Shown here: positions 7,102 to 12,761 of the stretch, piece by piece | Layout of the letters: every line of letters starts with the position of its first letter | Position numbering within the stretch: the stretch's first letter is position 1 | Source of the DNA: JAQGMJ01 sp036271855 | GTDB lineage: Bacteria > Pseudomonadota > Gammaproteobacteria > Burkholderiales > JAEUOS01 | DNA: 12,761 nt | Direction of reading: 5' to 3' | NCBI GenBank assembly: GCA_036271855.1 | Contig: DATAZV010000252.1 | Coordinates: 1-12,761 of the forward strand | Notes under the pieces: generated by a model | The model's input: the letters and a program-made list of their open reading frames with translations, nothing else | The model's database searches: none | Told to the model about the DNA's origin: nothing | Translations under genes and position numbers: made by a program

Positions 7102-10100
7102 CAATACAGGACCTCGACGCCGGCCGGAGTCAGCCAGTCGCGCAGGCCCTGCAGCAGTTCCTCGCGCGGCGTGACCCGCCACTCCTCGCCCAGCGGGATC
7201 TCGCAGGAGGCATCGCCGTTGTGATAATCGATCACCACCGGGCAGGAACCGCCGCCGCGATACGGCGCCAGCAGCTCCATCAGCTTTTTCGCATTGGCCT
7301 GGCCGTTCATCGACACCTTCAGCGTCCGCGCATAGGCGCGGCGCAGGTCGACCATGCCGTAGAGTTTTTCCGCCGAAATGCGCACGCCACCCGAAAACTG
7401 GTCTTCGCGCACCTTGCCGGAAATCACCAGCAGCTCGTCGGGTTTGAGCAGGTCGCGATGCGCATCGACCAGTTCCTGGAATACCGTCACTTCCAGCTTG
7501 GCGCTGCCGTCGTCGATTTCCAGGATGTTCATCTTGCCGCGCCGGGTCATGGCACTGCGCATCTGCGTCACCACGCCGGCAAGCAATTGCGGCTCGCCGC
7601 GCGGCTTGACGTCGATCAGGCGGGTGCGCGCCAGCTTGCGCACTTCGGCGGCATAGGCATCGAATAGATGGCCGGAGAGGTAATAGCCCAGCGCCAGCTT
7701 TTCGTTCAGCAGGCGCTCGCGCGTCGACCACTTCAGGGTGCGCACCAGTTCCGGCTTGTGCTCCTGATTGCCCTCGTCGGTGCCGCCGAACAGGCTCACC
7801 TGGTCGGCGCTTTGCTCGGCCTGCTCGGCAGCTTCCATCGCGATGCCCACCGAGGCAAACAGCACTGCGCGGTCTGCCTCGAGCGCATCGAAGCCGCCGG
7901 CGCGTACCAGCGCTTCCACCGCGCGCCGGTTCACCAGGCGCTTGTCGACCCGCGCGCAAAAATCGAACAGGTCGGTGAATTGCTTTTCGGCACGCGCGGC
8001 GAGGATGTTCTCGATCGCCCCTTCGCCCATGCCCTTGATGCCGCCCAGGCCGTAGCGCACCGCGCTGATCTTGCCGTTCTTGCCCGGCACCGGCTCGAAG
8101 CGATAGGCCGAGAGGTTGACGTCCGGCAGCAGCATTTCGATGCCGTTTTCGCGCGCGTCGGCAGCGTAGATCTGCACCTTGTCGGTGTCGCTCATCGCGC
8201 AAGACATGTTGGCTGCGTAGAACTCGGCCGGGTAATGCTGCTTCAGGTAGGCCGTGTGATAGGCCAGCAGGGCGTAGGCGGCGGCGTGCGACTTGTTGAA
8301 GCCATAGCCGGCGAACTTTTCCATCAGGTCGAAGATTTCATCGGCCTTGCCGGTGTTCAAGCCGTTCTTCGCGGCGCCGTCACGGAAAATCTGCCGGTGC
8401 TCGGCCATTTCCTCGGCCTTTTTCTTGCCCATCGCCCGGCGCAACAGGTCGGCGCCGCCCAGCGAATAGCCGCCCATGATCTGCGCCATCTGCATCACCT
8501 GCTCCTGGTAGACCATGATGCCGTAGGTCTCGGAGAGGATGGGCTCGACGCGGGCGTCGGGGTAAATCACCTGCTGGCGGCCGTGCTTACGCTCGATGAA
8601 GTCGGGAATCAGGTCCATCGGCCCAGGGCGGTACAGCGCCACCAGGGCGATGATGTCCTCGAAGCGGTCGGGCTTGGCGCCCAGCAGCATGTCGCGCATG
8701 CCGCGGCTTTCAAACTGGAAAATCGCCACCGTGTTGGCTTTCTTGAACACGGTATAGGCCTGGGCGTCGTCCAGGGGCAATTTCGAGCAGCTGAAGTCCG
8801 GCAATTCGGGGCGGCCGCGGCGGATGTAACGCTCCGCCCAGTCGAGCACGGTGAGCGTGGTGAGGCCTAAAAAGTCGAACTTCACCAGGCCGACGGCTTC
8901 GACGTCGTCCTTGTCGAACTGGCTGACGGCGCCGTCGCCCATGCCCTGCGCGTACAGCGGGGTGAAGTCCGTCAACTTACCGGGGGCGATCAGCACGCCG
9001 CCGGCATGCTTGCCCACCGAGCGGGTCAGGCCCTCGACCTGCTCCGCCAGGCTGAGCAGCCCGGCGACTTCCTCTTCCGCCTTTTCGCGCGCCACCAGCT
9101 GCGGCTCCATCTCGCGCGCATTGGCAATCGTGATCAGCTTGCCGGGCGCGAAGGGAATCAGCTTGGCGATGCCGTCGCAAAAGTTGTAACCCAGGTCGAG
9201 CACGCGGCCGATGTCGCGGATCGCCGCCTTCGCCGCCATCGTGCCGAAGGTGGCGATTTGCGAAACGCAGTGCTCGCCGTACTTCTGGCGCACGTACTGG
9301 ATCACCTTGTCGCGGCCGTTTTCGCAAAAGTCGATATCGAAGTCGGGCATCGACACCCGGTCCGGATTGAGGAAGCGCTCGAACAGCAGGTTGTAGGCCA
9401 GCGGGTCGAGGTCGGTGATGCCCAGCGAATAGGCCACCAGCGAGCCCGCGCCCGAGCCGCGCCCCGGGCCCACCGGCACGCCGTTGTTCTTCGCCCAGTT
9501 GATGAAGTCCGCGACGATCAGGAAGTAGCCCGGGAAGCCCATCTTGATGATGGTTTCGACCTCGAACTCCAGGCGCTCTTCATAGCGCTGGCGCACTGCC
9601 TCGCGTTTCGCGGCATCGGCATATAGGGCCTCCAGGCGCCCCTTGAGCCCTTCGCGCGAAAGCTGGCGCATGTACTCGTCGATGGTCAGGCCCGCGGGCA
9701 CCGGGAAATCAGGCAGGCTGGGCTTGCCCAGTTTCAGCGAAATGTTGCAGCGCTTGGCGATTTCCACCGAATTGGCCAGTGCGCCCGGCAGATCCTTGAA
9801 CAACTCGGCCATCTCGGCCTGGGTCTTGAAATACTGGTCTTCGCTGTACAGCTTGGGGCGGCGCTGGTCGCCCAGCACATAGCCCTCGGCGATGCACACC
9901 CGCGCCTCGTGGGCACGAAACTCCTCGGTGGACGAAAACTCGACCGGGTGGGTCGCCACCACCGGAAGCTTGACCCGGCCCGCCAGCGCGACGATGCGCC
10001 GCAACTGCGGTTCGACCGCGGCCGACTTGCTGCTGCCGGCCTGGCTGCGCTGCACCTCGATGTAAAAGCGGTTGGGGAACAGCATCGCCCATTCGTTGGC

Positions 10101-10574
10101 GAGAGTCTCTGCCATTCCGGGGTTGCCGGCGGCCAGCGCCTGCGCGATGTCGCCGGCGCCGGGGCCCAGCAGCAGGCCGGAAAGTGCGATCAGCCCGGCG
10201 GTGCCTTCGCGCAGCCAGGCCTTGTCGATTTCGGCGCGGCCGCGGTGCTGGTTGGTCAGCCAGGCGCGCGACAGCAATTCGCACAGCTTCAGGTAACCGT
10301 CGTTGTTCGCCGCCAGCAGGATCACCCGCGAAGGCTTGTCGCGCTCCTCGGGATTGGTAATCCACACATCGACGCCGATCACCGGCTTGACGCCTTTGCC
10401 GCGTGCCGCCTTGTAGAACTTGACCATGCCGAACAGGTTGGCCAGGTCGGTTAGCGCCAGCGCGCCCATGCCGTCGCCCTGGGCCTGCGCCACCGCGGCG
10501 TCGACGCGGGTCAACCCGTCGGTGACCGAGTATTCCGAGTGCAGGCGGAGGTGGACGAAGGCCGGTGCTGGCAT
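7101..10574 (-). CDS. dnaE: DNA polymerase III subunit alpha (DnaE1 type)
   Basis: At 1157 residues this is a full-length replicative polymerase (E. coli DnaE is 1160). Order: PHP domain (about 1-280), palm/thumb/fingers (about 285-840), beta-binding/HhH region (840-930), OB-fold (about 995-1070) and C-terminal tau-binding region. Catalytic aspartates are visible in PDFDIDF (Asp411, Asp413) and KFDFLG (Asp567), and the GPGRGSGAGSLV motif at 369-380 is intact. QVSLF at 925-929 is a good clamp-binding motif. In the PHP domain the first His of the usual H-x-H is Arg10 (RLH), as in E. coli, so intrinsic proofreading is unlikely and a separate epsilon subunit (DnaQ) is expected. ATG 10574 gives the usual MPAPAFVHLRLHSEYS start, but its Shine-Dalgarno is poor. 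Upstream is a divergent promoter region; downstream it overlaps the WaaQ-type gene by one base. Confidence 0.97.
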   Translation of the reverse strand: MPAPAFVHLRLHSEYSVTDGLTRVDAAVAQAQGDGMGALALTDLANLFGMVKFYKAARGKGVKPVIGVDVWITNPEERDKPSRVILLAANNDGYLKLCELLSRAWLTNQHRGRAEIDKAWLREGTAGLIALSGLLLGPGAGDIAQALAAGNPGMAETLANEWAMLFPNRFYIEVQRSQAGSSKSAAVEPQLRRIVALAGRVKLPVVATHPVEFSSTEEFRAHEARVCIAEGYVLGDQRRPKLYSEDQYFKTQAEMAELFKDLPGALANSVEIAKRCNISLKLGKPSLPDFPVPAGLTIDEYMRQLSREGLKGRLEALYADAAKREAVRQRYEERLEFEVETIIKMGFPGYFLIVADFINWAKNNGVPVGPGRGSGAGSLVAYSLGITDLDPLAYNLLFERFLNPDRVSMPDFDIDFCENGRDKVIQYVRQKYGEHCVSQIATFGTMAAKAAIRDIGRVLDLGYNFCDGIAKLIPFAPGKLITIANAREMEPQLVAREKAEEEVAGLLSLAEQVEGLTRSVGKHAGGVLIAPGKLTDFTPLYAQGMGDGAVSQFDKDDVEAVGLVKFDFLGLTTLTVLDWAERYIRRGRPELPDFSCSKLPLDDAQAYTVFKKANTVAIFQFESRGMRDMLLGAKPDRFEDIIALVALYRPGPMDLIPDFIERKHGRQQVIYPDARVEPILSETYGIMVYQEQVMQMAQIMGGYSLGGADLLRRAMGKKKAEEMAEHRQIFRDGAAKNGLNTGKADEIFDLMEKFAGYGFNKSHAAAYALLAYHTAYLKQHYPAEFYAANMSCAMSDTDKVQIYAADARENGIEMLLPDVNLSAYRFEPVPGKNGKISAVRYGLGGIKGMGEGAIENILAARAEKQFTDLFDFCARVDKRLVNRRAVEALVRAGGFDALEADRAVLFASVGIAMEAAEQAEQSADQVSLFGGTDEGNQEHKPELVRTLKWSTRERLLNEKLALGYYLSGHLFDAYAAEVRKLARTRLIDVKPRGEPQLLAGVVTQMRSAMTRRGKMNILEIDDGSAKLEVTVFQELVDAHRDLLKPDELLVISGKVREDQFSGGVRISAEKLYGMVDLRRAYARTLKVSMNGQANAKKLMELLAPYRGGGSCPVVIDYHNGDASCEIPLGEEWRVTPREELLQGLRDWLTPAGVEVLY
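7111..7115 (-). promoter_or_regulatory. Shine-Dalgarno of the WaaQ-type gene, inside dnaE
   Basis: GAGGT on the minus strand lies nine bases before ATG 7101, within the last codons of dnaE. It decides the start of the heptosyltransferase gene within a longer open frame that extends back through dnaE. Confidence 0.6.
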
Positions 10575-10612
10575 GGCAGGATTTTACTCGACAGCGGGGA
10601 GGGAAGGGAGCC

Positions 10613-10640
10613 TTAAAAAGCCTCGTTCAGCCAGTATAAT
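10613..10640 (+). promoter_or_regulatory. Sigma70-type promoter for trhO
   Basis: TATAAT at 10635-10640 is a perfect -10 box; TTAAAA at 10613-10618, 16 bases upstream, matches four of six -35 bases. Transcription would start near 10647, leaving a leader of about 20 bases before ATG 10667 with no Shine-Dalgarno sequence. Seen by eye; start site not measured. Confidence 0.55.
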
Positions 10641-10660
10641 TTGACCTTGCCGCTTGACAT
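10633..10660 (-). promoter_or_regulatory. Possible dnaE promoter sharing the -10 region
   Basis: On the minus strand TATACT (10638-10633) matches five of six -10 bases, and ATGTCA (10660-10655), 16 bases upstream, matches four of six -35 bases. It overlaps the trhO promoter by most of its -10 box and would give dnaE a leader of about 50 bases. Weaker than the trhO promoter; an alternative sigma70 site could have been missed. Confidence 0.35.
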
Positions 10661-10666
10661 TGCGCG

Positions 10667-11518
10667 ATGGACTACCTCAACGTTTCCGCTTACAAGTTCG
10701 TCGAACTGGGCAGCCTGGACAGCCTGCGCGCCGAACTGCGCTCGCGCTGCATTGCAGCGGAGCTCAAGGGCACGGTGCTGCTCTCGCCCGAAGGGATCAA
10801 CCTGTTCCTGGCCGGGGTGGAGGCGCGCCTGCGCGGCGTACTCGCCTGGCTGGCCGCCGACGCCCGTTTTGCCGGCCTGCCGGTGAAGGAGTCCTGGTCG
10901 GCCGAACAGCCCTTCAACCGCATGCTGGTGAAGATCAAGCGCGAGATCATCACCATGAAAAAGCCGCAGATCCGGCCGATGCGGGACCGGGCGCCGCACG
11001 TAGACGCCGCCACCCTGAAACGCTGGCTCGATGCCGGCCACGACGATGCCGGGCGCGCCATCACGCTGCTGGACACGCGCAATGCCTTCGAGGTCGAGGT
11101 CGGTACGTTCACCGATGCCATCGACCCGCAAATCCGCTCCTTCAGCGAATTTCCCGCCACCCTGGAAAAGCTCGCACCCGAACTGCAGGGCCGCACCGTG
11201 GTGACTTTTTGCACCGGCGGTATCCGCTGCGAAAAGGCGGTGCTGTACATGCAGGGCCAGGGTTACGAAAATGTCTATCAGCTCGACGGCGGCATCCTCC
11301 GGTATTTCGAGGAAGTAGGCGGCGCGCACTATAGCGGCAACTGCTTCGTGTTCGACCGCCGCGTTGCGCTGACGCCGGCGCTGCAGGAAGCCGGCTACGC
11401 CGAATGTTTCAACTGCCGCGCCGTGGTGTCGCCGGCGCAGCAAAAATCGGCTGGCTACGTGGTCGGCGTTTCCTGCCCGGCCTGCCTGGTTTCGCCCTCG
11501 TCCTCGACCGCGACATAG
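10667..11518 (+). CDS. trhO: tRNA U34 hydroxylase TrhO (rhodanese-fold, formerly UPF0176/YceA)
   Basis: The 283-residue protein has the two-part layout of TrhO, which uses oxygen to make 5-hydroxyuridine at position 34 of certain tRNAs. An N-terminal domain (1-100) includes VSAYKFVELG and LLSPEGINLFLAG (38-50). A rhodanese domain (about 115-225) carries LLDTRNAFEVEVGTF and the active-site loop CTGGIRCEKA with Cys182 and Cys188. The C-terminus holds two CxxC pairs (Cys247/250 and Cys270/273), suggesting a small metal-binding ribbon. Length fits the shorter betaproteobacterial form; E. coli TrhO has 350 residues. ATG 10667 gives the usual MDYLNVSAYKF start. It is divergent from dnaE and its last 64 bases overlap the convergent antiporter gene. 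Many annotations call such proteins simply 'sulfurtransferase'; TrhO is the likely specific function. Confidence 0.88.
   Translation: MDYLNVSAYKFVELGSLDSLRAELRSRCIAAELKGTVLLSPEGINLFLAGVEARLRGVLAWLAADARFAGLPVKESWSAEQPFNRMLVKIKREIITMKKPQIRPMRDRAPHVDAATLKRWLDAGHDDAGRAITLLDTRNAFEVEVGTFTDAIDPQIRSFSEFPATLEKLAPELQGRTVVTFCTGGIRCEKAVLYMQGQGYENVYQLDGGILRYFEEVGGAHYSGNCFVFDRRVALTPALQEAGYAECFNCRAVVSPAQQKSAGYVVGVSCPACLVSPSSSTAT
11455..11518. other. 64-base tail-to-tail overlap of trhO and the antiporter gene
   Basis: The trhO stop (TAG, 11516-11518) lies inside the antiporter gene, and the antiporter stop (TAG on the minus strand, 11457-11455) lies inside trhO. The shared bases encode the trhO residues around its last CPAC motif and the acidic tail of the antiporter. 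No terminator hairpin was seen in or near it, so the 3' ends of the two mRNAs probably overlap. Confidence 0.8.
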
Positions 11519-12761
11519 TCGCGCTCCGGCGTGGCCTCGGTGATGTCCTCGCGGTCGCCTTCGAGCAGGGCGTCGAGTTCGGCGCGCACGTCGTTAGACG
11601 TCTGGATCAGCTTGGCCTCGTCCTGGTAGACGGCATATTGCCGTTTCAGCAACTGGATGTCGTGGTCGCGAAAGCGCGCCACCGTCATCGCCGCCTCGGA
11701 TTGCGGAATCGCCAGGCGCAACAGCGCGGTGTGCGCCAGTTCCAGGCTCATGTGCCAGGTCTCGCGGTAGATCTTGGTGATGCCCAGGTCCATCAGCTTG
11801 TAGGCATGCTGGCGATTGCGCGCCCGCGCCAGGATCGGCACATCGGGGAAATGGCGTTTCACCAGTTCGGCGGTCTTGAAGGAGGCTTCCGGGTCGTCAA
11901 TGGCGAGGATGAACAGCCGCGCCTCGCTCACCTTGGCCGCTTCCAGCATGTCGAGCCGGCTGGCGTCGCCGTAATACACCTTGACGCCGAACTTGCGCAG
12001 GCTATCCACCTGGGCGGCGTCGACATCGAGTACCGTCAACGGAATCTTTTTCATGTTCAGCACGCGCGCCACCACCTGGCCGACGCGGCCCATGCCGGCG
12101 ATCACCACGTGGTTGCCGTCGGCCTCGATGGTATCGAATTCACGTTCCTGCTTGCGGTCTAGCCAGGGCCCCAGCACCTTGTCCTCAAGGATGAACAGCA
12201 GGGGCGAGAGCAGCATGGAGACCGTGACCACCACTACCAGCAGTTGCGCCTGCGCCTCGGTAAAAATGCCGAAGCCGCCGGCCACCCCGAACAGCACAAA
12301 AGCAAATTCACCGCCCTGCGCCAGTGCCAGCGCCAGCTTGCGCGTGCTGGAGGTGGGACCCTTGAAGGCCGCTCCCAGCGCCATCACGACGACGGCCTTG
12401 ATGATCAGCAGCCCGAGCGTCAGCGCCAGCAGCAACAGCGGCTGTTTGAGGATCAGCGCAAGGTTGGCCGACATGCCCACGGCGATGAAAAACAGTCCCA
12501 GCAAAAGCCCCTTGAAAGGCTCGATATCGGCTTCCAGTTCGTGGCGATATTCCGAATCCGCCAGCAGTACGCCGGCGAGAAAAGCGCCCAGCGAAGCCGA
12601 CAGGCCCACCAGTTCCATCAGCAAGGTGACGCCGATGACGATCAGCAGTGCCGCCGAAGTGAACACCTCACGGCTGCCGAAGCGCGCAATCGCGGTGAAC
12701 AGCGGCCGCGTCAGGTAGCGCCCGCCGATCACCACGCCGACGATCATGCCGACTGCCTTGG
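11455..12761 (-). CDS. KefC/KefB-type monovalent cation:proton antiporter-2, 5' end outside window
   Basis: About 434 C-terminal residues are present; the frame is open to the right edge (four codons, KAVG, before the first visible Met at 12747), so roughly 200 N-terminal residues are missing if it has the usual 600-660. It belongs to CPA2 and most resembles KefC: transmembrane helices (about residues 1-185, counted from that Met) with GAFLAGVLLADSEYRHELEA, the regulatory DIEPFKGLLLGLFFIAVGM segment (74-92) and AQGGEFAF (143-150). It is followed by a cytosolic RCK/TrkA-N domain with the nucleotide-binding GMGRVG (218-223) and LRKFGVKVYYGDASRLDML. Family members exchange K+ for H+ and are gated by glutathione adducts. 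No kefF/kefG ancillary gene lies in the window. The tail overlaps trhO by 64 bases and is acidic. KefB versus KefC cannot be decided. Confidence 0.9.
   Translation of the reverse strand, partial: KAVGMIVGVVIGGRYLTRPLFTAIARFGSREVFTSAALLIVIGVTLLMELVGLSASLGAFLAGVLLADSEYRHELEADIEPFKGLLLGLFFIAVGMSANLALILKQPLLLLALTLGLLIIKAVVVMALGAAFKGPTSSTRKLALALAQGGEFAFVLFGVAGGFGIFTEAQAQLLVVVVTVSMLLSPLLFILEDKVLGPWLDRKQEREFDTIEADGNHVVIAGMGRVGQVVARVLNMKKIPLTVLDVDAAQVDSLRKFGVKVYYGDASRLDMLEAAKVSEARLFILAIDDPEASFKTAELVKRHFPDVPILARARNRQHAYKLMDLGITKIYRETWHMSLELAHTALLRLAIPQSEAAMTVARFRDHDIQLLKRQYAVYQDEAKLIQTSNDVRAELDALLEGDREDITEATPERDYVAVEDEGETRQAGQETPTT

Larger units (their letters stand above)
10575..10666. promoter_or_regulatory. 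Divergent dnaE / trhO intergenic region
   Basis: These 92 bases lie between two divergently transcribed genes and must hold both promoters unless transcription enters from elsewhere. They include one AT-rich core (AGTATAAT) read as a -10 box in both directions, and a direct repeat AGCC-TTAAAA-AGCC around 10609-10623. No operator palindrome of note was seen. Confidence 0.6.

Noticed and set aside
5398..7224. Plus-strand open frame of 608 codons opposite the WaaG-like and WaaQ-like genes
   Set aside because: Same artefact: no recognisable domain, and it spans two well-supported minus-strand genes and their junction.
7102..8202. N-terminal extension of the WaaQ-type frame back into dnaE (740 codons in total)
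   Set aside because: The added part is an Arg/Ala/Gly-rich out-of-frame translation of dnaE; ATG 7101 has a Shine-Dalgarno and matches family start positions.
7668..8870. Plus-strand open frame of 400 codons opposite dnaE
   Set aside because: Antisense of conserved polymerase motifs; no independent features or ribosome site.
10654..10659. Perfect TTGACA (-35 consensus) just upstream of trhO
   Set aside because: The matching -10 position would fall inside the coding region and shows no TATAAT-like sequence, so it is probably incidental.
1..12761. tRNA/rRNA genes, CRISPR arrays, insertion sequences, attachment sites, riboswitches
   Set aside because: No spaced repeats, tRNA-like cloverleaf ends, transposase motifs or flanking terminal repeats were seen on either strand; nearly all bases are explained by genes.

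Overview
The window looks like chromosomal DNA of a GC-rich Gram-negative bacterium, most likely a betaproteobacterium (Burkholderiales; I lean towards an Oxalobacteraceae-like genome). This rests on the high GC content, a full-length proteobacterial-type DnaE, an MsbA lipid A flippase, WaaQ-like and WaaG-like LPS core glycosyltransferases, a KefC-type antiporter and a short beta-type TrhO. The family-level placement is inference from remembered protein style, not a search result. Seven of the nine genes are on the minus strand and packed tightly. No mobile element, CRISPR array, tRNA, rRNA or tandem repeat was seen, and no gap without a gene exceeds 166 bases.

Layout in transcription order on the minus strand: dnaE (10574-7101) overlaps by one base a GT9 heptosyltransferase of the WaaQ / 'heptosyltransferase III' type (7101-5980). 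After 33 bases comes a WaaG-like GT4 glycosyltransferase (5946-4792), then a 166-base leader with a strong hairpin, then msbA (4625-2808). After 37 bases comes a second GT4 (2770-1664), then a second GT9 (1667-570, four-base overlap), then a third GT4 that starts directly after the GT9 stop codon and runs off the left edge (569-1). Genes 3-9 therefore form one co-directional block that starts with the replicative polymerase and continues as a lipopolysaccharide core assembly and export cluster. Five glycosyltransferases would add sugars to lipid A-core on the cytoplasmic face, and MsbA would flip the product across the inner membrane.

To the right of dnaE is a 92-base divergent intergenic region with a perfect TATAAT box. 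It drives trhO (10667-11518, plus strand), a rhodanese-fold tRNA U34 hydroxylase. trhO converges on, and overlaps by 64 bases, a KefC/KefB-type glutathione-gated K+/H+ antiporter (11455-12761, minus strand, 5' end outside the window).

No clearly new multi-gene system is visible. The points most worth a second look are small. A 14-codon mini-ORF starts on the msbA stop codon and ends on the next GT4 start codon. An A8G4 homopolymer lies at the very start of msbA. A hairpin sits in the msbA leader. The divergent promoters share one -10 region. The donor-site Glu motif is altered in two neighbouring GT4 enzymes.
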